Source: Leptospiraceae bacterium (GTDB taxonomy: Bacteria > Spirochaetota > Leptospiria > Leptospirales > Leptospiraceae). From it: 64,000 nt of DNA. Below are positions 8,574-16,979 of this stretch, in pieces (position 1 is the first letter of the stretch; every line of letters begins with the position of its first letter). Position numbers and translations under genes: made by a program. The notes below the pieces were generated by a model. The model searched no databases, was not told the DNA's origin, and was given only the letters and a program-made list of their open reading frames with translations. The DNA lies in NCBI GenBank assembly GCA_022402465.1, contig JAKRSH010000040.1, forward strand, positions 1 to 64,000. The letters run 5' to 3'.

Positions 8574-9326
8574 TCAAAACCAATAGGTGATGTTTACAGT
8601 TCCTATAGGAATTATAGATTCACCAACAGTTTTTGTTCTTTCTGAATTGGTATAAACTGGCCAAGGATTCGTTTTAGAAACTAACTTACCTGCCCCAGCC
8701 TGAACATCAATGGACCAATTATCACCTAACTTCCATTCATAACCCACAAGTCCAATTACTTCAAGATCTAAACTAGAATAACTCTTTTGTCTTAATACTT
8801 CATCATAGAAAAGAAGATTCACATCTGTAGCAGCAAGTAGAAGTGTTCTATCGTTTAGTAAGCCTGGAGCCACTGCAGACCTTAATCTACTGCGCCCATA
8901 CACTGCTTGGAGCTCTACATGCCAAGCAGATGCCAAAAACTGACGAAACCCAAGAATTCCACTTGCTTCTGAAAAGATTCCTTCCGTAGGTCTTTTATCG
9001 GGTATAGAATAACTTAGCCCTAAGAGTAAGTCAGTTCTCCATTTTTCCGAAGGATTGATTTCTCTCCTATACGAGAATCGAAACTTACCTCCTGGATAGA
9101 TCGGCCATAGTATATTGGAAGTGATTCCTTGCTTGGGAAGGGAAAGAGGCTCAGAATGTACGCTGTTAGTAGTAATTAAACAAAATAATAGTACGGCTAA
9201 AAGACTCCCTAGGTATTTTCTAAATTGGAATCTGCCAATATACTTTTTCGGTAATTTTTCTTGTTTATAAAAGATGCGAACACTTTTCAAAGTTTTGTTT
9301 GGGTTCATTGGTTTTTGAAAGTTCAT
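8574..9326 (-). CDS. probable outer-membrane beta-barrel protein, family unknown
   Basis: A 250-residue protein I cannot place in a family. It has an unusually long basic leader of about 37 residues, then a hydrophobic signal core ending near V-H-S-E. The rest shows the alternating aromatic/polar pattern of amphipathic beta-strands (R-F-S-Y-R-R, D-L-L-L-G-L-S-Y) and a C-terminal phenylalanine after N-I-T-Y-W, as outer-membrane barrels have. AGGAAA lies 7 bases before the ATG at 9326 and supports this start; an in-frame ATG six codons later is possible. It is divergent from a TetR regulator, with two operator-like palindromes between them, so it is the likely target of that repressor. Confidence 0.6.
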   Translation of the reverse strand: MNFQKPMNPNKTLKSVRIFYKQEKLPKKYIGRFQFRKYLGSLLAVLLFCLITTNSVHSEPLSLPKQGITSNILWPIYPGGKFRFSYRREINPSEKWRTDLLLGLSYSIPDKRPTEGIFSEASGILGFRQFLASAWHVELQAVYGRSRLRSAVAPGLLNDRTLLLAATDVNLLFYDEVLRQKSYSSLDLEVIGLVGYEWKLGDNWSIDVQAGAGKLVSKTNPWPVYTNSERTKTVGESIIPIGTVNITYWF

Positions 9327-9399
9327 AAAATTTTTCCTAAATCAGATTTTTGAATGCGTAGAAGAAAAATCAGATTCCGCGACTATCCAATACTTACAT

Positions 9400-9448
9400 C
9401 TAGACACTGACAAGATAACCATGAATCCGAGGCCTTGACGGTGTCAAG
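9400..9448. promoter_or_regulatory. two operator-like palindromes for the TetR regulator
   Basis: CTTGAC-ggt-GTCAAG at 9434-9448 is a perfect inverted repeat. The sequence at 9400-9414, read on the minus strand, matches it at 12 of 15 positions (CTTGTCAGTGTCTAG). The centres are 34 bases apart and both sit between the divergent genes. Confidence 0.65.
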
Positions 9449-9454
9449 ATTTAA

Positions 9455-10132
9455 TTGCAATTTTTTACCGCTTTAGAAAAAGTTGAAATCATTAAGAAAT
9501 TGAGTAAGAATCCAAAAAAAATCTCAGAATCGGCAAAGAGTTCCTACCATCATGGGAATCTCTATGAGATTCTCATTCAACATGCGGAAGATTTCATTAG
9601 AGATAAAGGCTTTGAATCTTTTTCACTAAGAACATGTGCCAAAGAAGCAGGAGTATCCCATAGTGCGCCTGGTCATTACTTCAAGGATGTATCGGAGATT
9701 TTGACAGAAATTGCTGCGAGGTTCTTCGAGAGACTAGCCTTGAATTTAAAGAAGCAAGTTCTTGACTTTCCTTCAGTGGATCCTTTGAAAACAATTTCTA
9801 TGGAATATGTTAGGTTTGCTTTGGAAGAGCCTAAATTATTTTACCTTACATTTCACTCATCAAAAATTGACCGAAGTTCTACTCGTTACCAAAAAGCTGG
9901 AGATGAAGCTTTTCTTCAAATGGTCTTGGCTATAGACAAAGATTTAACCAAAAGAAATGAAAACATGGAGAAGATTCGATTTGTATGGTCATTGATTCAT
10001 GGTTTGGCGATGCTTTCAATCGATGGACCCATGGTACCTGCTGGAGGGAAGCGTTATGGACTCAATATAGAAGAAGCAGAACTCAATATAAGAAATATGG
10101 TAGAATGCATTCGGAACTGGAAAAAGGTATAG
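9455..10132 (+). CDS. TetR/AcrR-family transcriptional regulator
   Basis: A TetR-type repressor. The helix-turn-helix segment Y-H-H-G-N-L-Y-E-I-L ... G-F-E-S-F-S-L-R-T-C-A-K-E-A-G-V-S-H-S-A-P-G-H-Y-F-K is at about residues 31-77, followed by an all-helical ligand-binding part. The longest frame begins with TTG at 9455, but only 6 bases separate it from the palindrome at 9434-9448, so a start further down, such as TTG at 9500, is at least as likely; no ATG is available before the DNA-binding domain. It probably represses itself and the divergent outer-membrane gene through the two palindromes. The ligand is unknown. It converges on the sulfite-exporter gene with a 23-base gap. Confidence 0.85.
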   Translation: MQFFTALEKVEIIKKLSKNPKKISESAKSSYHHGNLYEILIQHAEDFIRDKGFESFSLRTCAKEAGVSHSAPGHYFKDVSEILTEIAARFFERLALNLKKQVLDFPSVDPLKTISMEYVRFALEEPKLFYLTFHSSKIDRSSTRYQKAGDEAFLQMVLAIDKDLTKRNENMEKIRFVWSLIHGLAMLSIDGPMVPAGGKRYGLNIEEAELNIRNMVECIRNWKKV

Positions 10133-10155
10133 CTATTGCCTTTTACGTTTCTATC

Positions 10156-11031
10156 TCATACCAATTCCTTCCACAATATCCATAAGCCTACACCAAATAA
10201 AAAGATACCGAATATTTTCTGTAGAAATTTCTTAGGCATTCTATTCGAGAAATGAGAACCAATTACAACACCAACTAAGGAAAGCAAAGTAAAAAGGATA
10301 ATCACAAACCAATCCATCTCTACCTTACCTAAATATCCCAAGAAACCGCTGAAGGAATTAAAGAAAATTACAACCAAGCTTGTTCCTATAGCTTGCCGAA
10401 TGGGAACCTTACCAAGGTATACTAAGGTAGGGACGATTAAGAATCCACCACCCACTCCAACTAATCCAGTTAAGATGCCAACAAACAATCCTAAAATTGC
10501 AAAAGTAAGAAGCATTTGAATAGAAATGGAAATATTTTGTTGATCTGAGTTAGAATTTGGGTTTGAGTTTGGATGTGAATGCGTATGAGTGTTTGAATTT
10601 GGACGAGGATGAGAATCTTGAAATGCGTCCGTTTCATCCAAAGAAGAATTAAGAGCTAGAATTTCTTCTTTAGACTTCTTGAAGATCATTACAAGGCTTG
10701 CGGAAAGAATAGTAATTGAGAATAGGAATAATTGAACCGAAGAAGTTATAAAAGGTAAAGTTGCAACTTTTGCACCTATAAATGCACCTAACATTGTGAA
10801 AGGTGTGAAGAAGGCAGCACTCTCCAAGCGAACGTTATGTTGTCTCCAATGGGAGATGGAACCAGCAAGACTCACTACACAAACAATGCCAAGGCTCATA
10901 CCTATGGCGGACTTAGGATCTTGGTCAAAAAAATATACTAAAACCGGAACCGCCAAAGCAGTTCCCCCACCACCAATCAATCCAAGACTAATCCCTACTA
11001 TGACTGGTAGTATGATTTGAAATAGACTCAA
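10156..11031 (-). CDS. TauE/SafE-family sulfite/organosulfonate exporter
   Basis: A 291-residue membrane protein with two similar halves, each opening with a glycine-rich motif (G-L-I-G-G-G-G-T at about 18-25 and G-L-V-G-V-G-G-G after residue 190). About eight hydrophobic spans are visible. The halves are joined by a soluble linker (about 133-162) that is rich in His, Asn, Ser and Pro (H-T-H-T-H-S-H-like), coded by an irregular hexamer repeat; such a linker could bind a metal or be simple low-complexity sequence. The gene overlaps the upstream MBL-fold hydrolase by 4 bases (ATGA), so they form one translational unit. Together they suggest that sulfite made from persulfide is exported. Confidence 0.87.
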   Translation of the reverse strand: MSLFQIILPVIVGISLGLIGGGGTALAVPVLVYFFDQDPKSAIGMSLGIVCVVSLAGSISHWRQHNVRLESAAFFTPFTMLGAFIGAKVATLPFITSSVQLFLFSITILSASLVMIFKKSKEEILALNSSLDETDAFQDSHPRPNSNTHTHSHPNSNPNSNSDQQNISISIQMLLTFAILGLFVGILTGLVGVGGGFLIVPTLVYLGKVPIRQAIGTSLVVIFFNSFSGFLGYLGKVEMDWFVIILFTLLSLVGVVIGSHFSNRMPKKFLQKIFGIFLFGVGLWILWKELV

Positions 11032-11903
11032 AGCAAATGACCTGGGTCATTAATATTTATAGGTATTTTGAAATAATTTTTTCCTTTCTCTTGCAGAGGA
11101 GGTAGGCCTCCGCCATTTATATTACTAATCACGGATTGGTACAAGAGTTTTGGTGCTGCTAGATTTGAATCTCTAGTCTCACGAAATTTTACAAAATCTT
11201 CCTCAGAGCGATCATATGGAAGCTGGATATTATTTTTCTTAGAATCACCGACTGTGGTAGTAAATTTCATAGGACGACCATTCGGCATATAATCATGCCC
11301 AGTATAAATCTTAGTTGAATCAGGCAAAGAGTATATTTTATCAATCACAGAACGATACAAAGCATGAGAATCTCCTTTTGGAAAGTCACATCTTCCCGTT
11401 CCATAATCAGGCATAAATAAAAGATCTCCAGTAAATAATTTATCCCCTATCAAATAACAGACACAGGCGGGAGTGTGTCCAGGTGTATGAATGACTTTAA
11501 TCTCAAGAGATCCAGCCTTTATAATCTGATTGTCTTTGAGTAAATAATCAAATTGAGAACCATCAGCCTTCAATACTTCTAAAGAGAACACTTTCTTAAA
11601 ATAATCTTGGATTGACGTGATATTTTCACCAATTCCAAGGAATGCCTGCGGAAAGTGCTTTTTTAGATAAGGTGCTGCACTCAAATGATCTGCGTGGGCA
11701 TGTGTTTCAAGGATAAATTTAAGATTGATTGAATTCAATTTAATAAAATCGATATAACTGTTTAAAGACTCTGGCCAAACACGAGAACCAATTGGTTCAT
11801 AATCCAATACTGAATCTAGAATTACACCGTCCTTGGTATCCTTATCCCATATAATATATGTTAGAGTAAATGTTCTATTGTCAAAAAATTCCTTAACTTC
11901 CAT
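11028..11903 (-). CDS. MBL-fold persulfide dioxygenase-like protein (ETHE1/Blh type)
   Basis: A 291-residue metallo-beta-lactamase-fold protein. The metal motif T-H-A-H-A-D-H gives H68, H70, D72 and H73, with H143 (H-T-P-G-H-T), D160 and H203 (T-G-H-D-Y) completing the site. The G-T-G-R-C-D-F sequence near 168-174 is the ETHE1/persulfide dioxygenase signature, in which iron is held by two His and one Asp. Members oxidise glutathione persulfide to sulfite. The next gene, overlapping by 4 bases, encodes a TauE/SafE exporter, which fits removal of that sulfite. No rhodanese domain is fused. The neighbouring TetR gene is convergent, so regulation by it is not implied. A 17-base palindrome lies upstream. 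Confidence 0.85.
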   Translation of the reverse strand: MEVKEFFDNRTFTLTYIIWDKDTKDGVILDSVLDYEPIGSRVWPESLNSYIDFIKLNSINLKFILETHAHADHLSAAPYLKKHFPQAFLGIGENITSIQDYFKKVFSLEVLKADGSQFDYLLKDNQIIKAGSLEIKVIHTPGHTPACVCYLIGDKLFTGDLLFMPDYGTGRCDFPKGDSHALYRSVIDKIYSLPDSTKIYTGHDYMPNGRPMKFTTTVGDSKKNNIQLPYDRSEEDFVKFRETRDSNLAAPKLLYQSVISNINGGGLPPLQEKGKNYFKIPININDPGHLL

Positions 11904-11964
11904 ATAATAATTTCCTTAATTTTAAAACTATGCGACAAGGTAAATACTTACAGAAAGAGCTTCA

Positions 11965-11981
11965 AGATATATTTTATATCT
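11965..11981. promoter_or_regulatory. 17-base palindrome between divergent MBL and icmF genes
   Basis: AGATATA and TATATCT are perfect arms around TTT. It is 62 bases upstream of the MBL start and about 110 upstream of icmF. A regulator site is possible; its AT-rich nature makes chance occurrence likely too. Confidence 0.3.
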
Positions 11982-12091
11982 AGGTAGTTGTAATAATTCT
12001 AAGGATCATTTCATTCTAAAGCTCCTTTTAGAGGAAAGGCTATTGACTTAGTTTTGATTGACATATTACACAGTTTTTCAACAATTACAGT

Positions 12092-15000
12092 ATGGAAACC
12101 ACTGCTTATTTACCGAAAAACCTAGTGCGGTTTGTAACTGCGGCCTCGCTTTTTGATGGCCATGATGCTTCAATCAATATCATGAGAAGAATCTTGCAGC
12201 AATCTGGTGTTGAAGTGATCCACCTAGGTCACAATAGGTCTGTAGCAGAGATAGTGGACTGTGCAATCCAAGAAGATGTTCAGGGAATTGCAATTACATC
12301 CTACCAAGGTGGGCATGTTGAATTTTTCAAATACATGCATGATCTTTTAAAGGAACGAGGTGCTGGTCATATAAAAATCTTTGGTGGAGGCGGCGGAACT
12401 ATCCTACCTACAGAGATCACCGAACTGATGTCATATGGGATAGATAAGATTTACTCCCCAGATGATGGCAGAGCACTTGGCCTACAAGGTATGATCAATG
12501 ATTTAATTAAGCGATCAGATTTCATTCCACCCATTTCCTTCAATGGAGATCTAGCATCTCAAGTCAGAAACAGAAATCCTTTGGCTATAGCGCAGGCAAT
12601 TACTTTAGTAGAGACTTCAATTCGTACTTCTGACAAAACCAATTTAACTGAAAAATTTCATTTTCCACCTAGCAATAAAATTGTTCCAGTGCTAGGAATC
12701 ACTGGTACTGGTGGAGCGGGAAAATCATCCTTAACCGATGAATTGCTTCGAAGATTCCTTGAAGATTTTCCAGACAAAAAAATCGCTGTTCTCTCTGTTG
12801 ATCCCAGCAAACGTAAAACAGGTGGTGCCTTATTAGGAGATAGAATTCGTATGAATTCCGCCTTCCATGAAAGAGTATATATGCGCTCTTTTGCTACACG
12901 AGAAGCAAATGTAGCTATGAACAAGAGCATCAAGAATACTATTGAAATTATGAAGTCAGCAGAATTCGATATGGTAGTGGTTGAAACTGCTGGAATAGGA
13001 CAAAGTGACTCAGAGATAACAGAAGTATCAGACATCTCGCTCTATGTAATGACTCCTGAATTTGGAGCAGCCACCCAATTGGAAAAGATCGATATGATTG
13101 ATTATGCTGATATCATAGCATTGAACAAATTTGACAAACGTGGTGCTTTAGATGCCATACGTGATGTTAAGAAACAATACCAGAGATCAAGACAACTCTT
13201 CCATGAAAGCATAGAAAATATGCCTGTTTATGGAACCATAGCCTCACAGTTTAATGATCCAGGTATGAACGCACTTTATCTCAAAATAATTCAGCTAACG
13301 TCCGATAAGTTTAATTTAAACTGGAAATCATCTTTGGATCTTATCACTGGTTTCAGTGAAAAAGTAATGATCATACCCCCAGAACGTAGCCGCTATCTAT
13401 CGGAAATAGTAACAGAGAATAAGAATTACAAAGAATTCATAGCCTCAGAATCAAAATTGGCAGGAAAGGCTTGGAAGCTAAAAGGTTCTATTGAGCTGCT
13501 TAAAGAAGAAGAGAAAAACGCAATCGAAGCCCTAGAGAGCTTATTTAATTCCCTTTGGAACTCCCTACACCAAACAACGCGTAGTATATTAGAATCTTGG
13601 GATTCGAAAATCTCCAATTACAAAAAGGATGAATTTATTTATAAGGTTAGAGACAAAGAAATCAAAGTTCCGAATTCAACAATTTCTTTAAGCGGTCTAA
13701 AAATTCCCAAAGTCTCTGTTCCTAAATTTACGAACTGGGAAGATATTGTTCGTTGGACTTACACGGAAAATTTTCCAGGAGAATTTCCTTTTACAGCTGG
13801 AGTCTATCCATTTAAGAGAACAGGCGAGGATCCCACTCGAATGTTTGCCGGAGAGGGTGGACCCGAAAGAACAAACCGAAGATTCCATTACTTAAGCAAG
13901 GGAATGCCTGCTGCTCGATTATCAACTGCTTTTGATTCAGTCACTTTGTATGGAGAAGATCCCGATATTCGTCCAGATATTTATGGCAAGATTGGTAATT
14001 CTGGAGTGAGTATAGCATCCTTAGATGATGCTAAGAAATTATATTCTGGCTTTGATCTTTGTCTTCCTTCTACATCCGTTTCTATGACAATCAATGGACC
14101 TGCCCCAATGCTTCTTGCTTACTTTTTGAATGCAGCCATAGATCAGCAATGTGAAAAATATATCCACGAACAGGGTTTAGCTGAAGAAACAAAGAAAAAG
14201 ATCCAAGATCTTTTTCATAATAAAGAAGCTAAACAACCTTTCTATTTAGGCAATCTACCGGATGGCAACAATGGATTGGGGCTTATGTTGCTAGGAGTTA
14301 CTGGTGATCAGGTTCTTCCTAAGGAAGTTTATGAAAAAATCAAAAAGTTTACTTTAAATAACGTTAGAGGAACAGTACAAGCTGATATTCTCAAAGAAGA
14401 CCAAGCGCAAAATACATGTATCTTTTCAAGTGAATTTGCACTTAGACTCATGGGTGACATACAGGAATATTTCACCAGAGAGCAAGTTCGCAATTTTTAT
14501 TCGGTTTCCATATCAGGCTACCACATAGCAGAAGCAGGTGCTAATCCAATTACTCAAGTCGCCTTTACACTTGCCAATGGCTTTACTTTTGTAGAATATT
14601 ATTTGAGTCGAGGAATGAAGATAGACGATTTTGCACCCAATCTATCTTTCTTCTTCTCAAATGGACTTGATCCTGAGTATGCTGTCATTGGAAGAGTTGC
14701 GAGGCGGATATGGGCGACAACCATGAAGAATAAATACAAGGCAAATGAGAGATCTCAAATGCTCAAGTATCATATTCAAACTTCAGGAAGATCCCTTCAT
14801 GCCCAAGAAATTGCCTTCAATGACATACGAACCACCTTGCAAGCACTATATGCAATTTATGATAACTGCAATTCTTTACATACCAATGCCTATGATGAAG
14901 CAATTACAACTCCAACAGAAGAATCCGTACGTAGAGCGGTTGCCATTCAAATGATCATCAACCATGAGCTTGGTCTTGCCAAAAATGAAAATCCACTGCA

Positions 15001-15466
15001 AGGCTCATTTATCATTGATGATTTAACAAACCTGGTGGAAGAAGCCATACTTTTAGAATTCGAAAGGATTTCAGAAAGAGGTGGAGTCTTAGGTGCTATG
15101 GAAAGAATGTACCAAAGAAATAAAATCCAAGAAGAGTCGCTTCAGTATGAACATAGCAAACATACAGGTGAACTTCCTATAATCGGCGTTAATACATTTT
15201 TATCGCCCGAAGGAAGTCCAACCATTATTCCAGAGCATGTGATTCGTTCAACCAATGAAGAAAAAGATGCTCAGATTCAAAATGTCCGACTTTTTCAAGC
15301 AAACCATGCAGAAGAAGCGAAGATATCTCTTGAGAACCTACGCATCCAAGCGAGGAAGAATCAGAATACCTTTGACTCTTTAATGGAAGCTGGGAAGTAT
15401 TGTACTTTAGGACAGATTTCAAATTCACTTTATCAAGTGGGTGGCCAATACAGGAGATCTATGTAA
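12092..15466 (+). CDS. icmF: fused isobutyryl-CoA mutase (B12-binding, MeaB-like GTPase, mutase)
   Basis: A 1124-residue IcmF that interconverts isobutyryl-CoA and n-butyryl-CoA using adenosylcobalamin, with a built-in G-protein chaperone. Domain order: B12-binding domain at about 10-150 (L-F-D-G-H-D-A-S, then G-G-G-G-G); GTPase at about 200-420 (P-loop G-T-G-G-A-G-K-S-S near 209-216, N-K-F-D near 345); linker; TIM-barrel mutase from about 560. F585 (T-R-M-F-A-G-E-G) and Q773 (D-Q-A-Q-N-T-C) occupy the places where methylmalonyl-CoA mutase has Tyr and Arg, so an unsubstituted acyl-CoA is the expected substrate. Length matches the family. A 73-residue gene starts on its stop codon. Confidence 0.95.
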   Translation: METTAYLPKNLVRFVTAASLFDGHDASINIMRRILQQSGVEVIHLGHNRSVAEIVDCAIQEDVQGIAITSYQGGHVEFFKYMHDLLKERGAGHIKIFGGGGGTILPTEITELMSYGIDKIYSPDDGRALGLQGMINDLIKRSDFIPPISFNGDLASQVRNRNPLAIAQAITLVETSIRTSDKTNLTEKFHFPPSNKIVPVLGITGTGGAGKSSLTDELLRRFLEDFPDKKIAVLSVDPSKRKTGGALLGDRIRMNSAFHERVYMRSFATREANVAMNKSIKNTIEIMKSAEFDMVVVETAGIGQSDSEITEVSDISLYVMTPEFGAATQLEKIDMIDYADIIALNKFDKRGALDAIRDVKKQYQRSRQLFHESIENMPVYGTIASQFNDPGMNALYLKIIQLTSDKFNLNWKSSLDLITGFSEKVMIIPPERSRYLSEIVTENKNYKEFIASESKLAGKAWKLKGSIELLKEEEKNAIEALESLFNSLWNSLHQTTRSILESWDSKISNYKKDEFIYKVRDKEIKVPNSTISLSGLKIPKVSVPKFTNWEDIVRWTYTENFPGEFPFTAGVYPFKRTGEDPTRMFAGEGGPERTNRRFHYLSKGMPAARLSTAFDSVTLYGEDPDIRPDIYGKIGNSGVSIASLDDAKKLYSGFDLCLPSTSVSMTINGPAPMLLAYFLNAAIDQQCEKYIHEQGLAEETKKKIQDLFHNKEAKQPFYLGNLPDGNNGLGLMLLGVTGDQVLPKEVYEKIKKFTLNNVRGTVQADILKEDQAQNTCIFSSEFALRLMGDIQEYFTREQVRNFYSVSISGYHIAEAGANPITQVAFTLANGFTFVEYYLSRGMKIDDFAPNLSFFFSNGLDPEYAVIGRVARRIWATTMKNKYKANERSQMLKYHIQTSGRSLHAQEIAFNDIRTTLQALYAIYDNCNSLHTNAYDEAITTPTEESVRRAVAIQMIINHELGLAKNENPLQGSFIIDDLTNLVEEAILLEFERISERGGVLGAMERMYQRNKIQEESLQYEHSKHTGELPIIGVNTFLSPEGSPTIIPEHVIRSTNEEKDAQIQNVRLFQANHAEEAKISLENLRIQARKNQNTFDSLMEAGKYCTLGQISNSLYQVGGQYRRSM

Positions 15467-15687
15467 TGGATAACAAAGTTCAGTATTTAAATCAGATTAT
15501 TGAAGTTATAGATACAAAAGCTACAATTTTCAAGAATAATAAACGCAATCTTCCCCATGCAGCATATGTTGCTGAAAAAGAGATTCTTACCAAAACGATA
15601 AATGATGCAATCCAACTAGCAGAAGAGATAAAACCTATACCTTTTTCTTTGATCAATGATCTAAAATCGCTCATTAAACAGCTATAA
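15466..15687 (+). CDS. small hypothetical protein coupled to icmF
   Basis: A 73-residue, mostly helical, charged protein I do not recognise. The ATG at 15466 shares its A with the icmF stop codon (TAATG), and AGGAG at 15452-15456 lies 9 bases before it, so translation is coupled. The frame is open upstream to 15400 but inside icmF, which makes the ATG the right choice. Position suggests an accessory role for the mutase, such as stability or cofactor handling; nothing in the sequence shows it. Confidence 0.7.
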   Translation: MDNKVQYLNQIIEVIDTKATIFKNNKRNLPHAAYVAEKEILTKTINDAIQLAEEIKPIPFSLINDLKSLIKQL

Positions 15688-15838
15688 TGTATAGCTGATT
15701 TCAATTCCTGAATGCTTTCTATCAACTCATGTTTCTTGTGATGAAAACCTTCCACAAAATCCAATATCATAGCATTAGATTAACAGAATCTTTAATTTCT
15801 TATAATTTACTGCAATAATACCTACTAAACTGGATATA

Positions 15839-15859
15839 AGGGAAGGTTAAACCTTTCCT
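15839..15859. terminator. stem-loop between convergent genes
   Basis: AGGGAAGG and CCTTTCCT form an 8-bp stem with one G-U pair around TTAAA, 18 bases past the stop of the minus-strand gene. No U-run follows on either strand, so termination is only suggested by position. Confidence 0.4.
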
Positions 15860-15877
15860 AGATAAGATAGATTGAAA

Positions 15878-16162
15878 TTATTTTATTTCGATTTTTCCAT
15901 CTTTGATTTCAATCTTATTTCCATCCTTTAATTCTACCTTACCATAGCTGGTTTCTATCACACATGGACCAGAACCTTGGATAGTTGAAGCTGAGGTCTT
16001 ACTTGCATCAAAGACTACCTTATAAGTTGATCCGCTGCATTTGGCTTGGAATTCATAAGCCTTAGAATCCTTGTTATAGTATTGGATATAAACAGATCCT
16101 GCAAATAAAGAGTTGGCGCTGAGCATCACAGCGATAATTAAAAACAAACTTGGGTATCTCAT
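15878..16162 (-). CDS. small secreted protein of unknown function
   Basis: A 94-residue protein with a signal peptide (M-R-Y-P-S-L-F-L-I-I-A-V-M-L-S-A-N-S-L-F-A) and a mature part of about 73 residues with two cysteines, probably one disulfide. The C-terminus is a run of short alternating strands with repeated K-I-E-I-K. I chose the ATG at 16162 because AAGGAAG lies 7 bases before it; the frame is open 9 codons further. I recognise no family. It is probably periplasmic. It is divergent from the response regulator gene after a gap of about 200 bases. Confidence 0.65.
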   Translation of the reverse strand: MRYPSLFLIIAVMLSANSLFAGSVYIQYYNKDSKAYEFQAKCSGSTYKVVFDASKTSASTIQGSGPCVIETSYGKVELKDGNKIEIKDGKIEIK

Positions 16163-16358
16163 TCTTTCTTCCTTTAAAATTGATTCCATTTAATTTTACT
16201 AAGATTCCAGGAAGATTCAATTAGTTTATTTTGTTATTCTTTGGATTTTGAATTTATCTATTCTGTTTTTTCTAATTATTTAGGACTTCTCCTAAATTTT
16301 TTCTTTTAGGAAAAATATTTGGTTCTTCTTTCGATTCAAAACTTTCTAATGGGCTACA

Positions 16359-16979
16359 ATGGAAAGTTTCGAAATCATCCTTGCTGACGATCATGCAGTG
16401 ATCGTAGAAGGAGTAAAAGCAGTCCTTAAATCTCACTCAAGATTAAAAGTTAAAGGCGATTTTTCCAATTCAAAATCACTTTTAGATTTTTTATCCAAAG
16501 ACAAAGCCGATCTCATTCTCCTTGATATAGATATTCCAGGTGCAGATAAATTAAATTTACTTAAGAAGATAAAGCTATCTTATCCTCAAACCAAAGTTGT
16601 TATCTTTACTATGCACAAAGGGATGAATTATTTTCTTGAAGCTAAAAAATTAGGTGCTGATTCTTATGTATTAAAATCTGATTTAATTTCTTTTCTTCCT
16701 ACAATTTTATTAAAAGCACTTAAAGGTGAATTCTATTGTTCTGATGAATTGAAACAATTATTAGATAAACAAAATAAAAAAGAAATCATAAAACCTAAAG
16801 AGCTAGAGATTCTTTCATTCATAGCACAAGGAATGAAATACGCAGATATATCAAAGCAAATTGGTAAATCTGAGAAAACAATTGAGTATTATGTTTATAA
16901 ATTACGCAAGAAATATGATGTAAAAAATAATGTAGATTTATTATTGAAACTTTCGAATGAAATTATTTTGAAGGAATAA
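16359..16979 (+). CDS. NarL/FixJ-type response regulator
   Basis: A 206-residue two-domain regulator. The receiver domain (about 4-120) has the acidic pair D10-D11, the phosphorylated D56 in L-L-D-I-D-I-P-G, and K105 (Y-V-L-K-S). The LuxR-type helix-turn-helix spans about 142-200 (K-P-K-E-L-E-I-L-S-F-I-A-Q-G-M ... I-G-K-S-E-K-T-I-E-Y-Y-V). It should bind DNA when phosphorylated. Its 3' end overlaps by 17 bases that of a histidine kinase gene on the other strand, its most likely partner even though the two are convergent and not in one operon. Targets are unknown. Confidence 0.9.
   Translation: MESFEIILADDHAVIVEGVKAVLKSHSRLKVKGDFSNSKSLLDFLSKDKADLILLDIDIPGADKLNLLKKIKLSYPQTKVVIFTMHKGMNYFLEAKKLGADSYVLKSDLISFLPTILLKALKGEFYCSDELKQLLDKQNKKEIIKPKELEILSFIAQGMKYADISKQIGKSEKTIEYYVYKLRKKYDVKNNVDLLLKLSNEIILKE

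Noticed and set aside
10541-10640. CRISPR-like or tandem repeat
   Set aside because: The repeats are irregular hexamers within an open coding frame and code for the exporter linker.
11904-12091. Cobalamin riboswitch upstream of icmF
   Set aside because: The gap is under 190 bases and I could not find the conserved B12-box or the multi-arm fold.
12092-15466. Methylmalonyl-CoA mutase
   Set aside because: The fused G-protein domain and the Phe/Gln pair at 585/773 indicate isobutyryl-CoA mutase.
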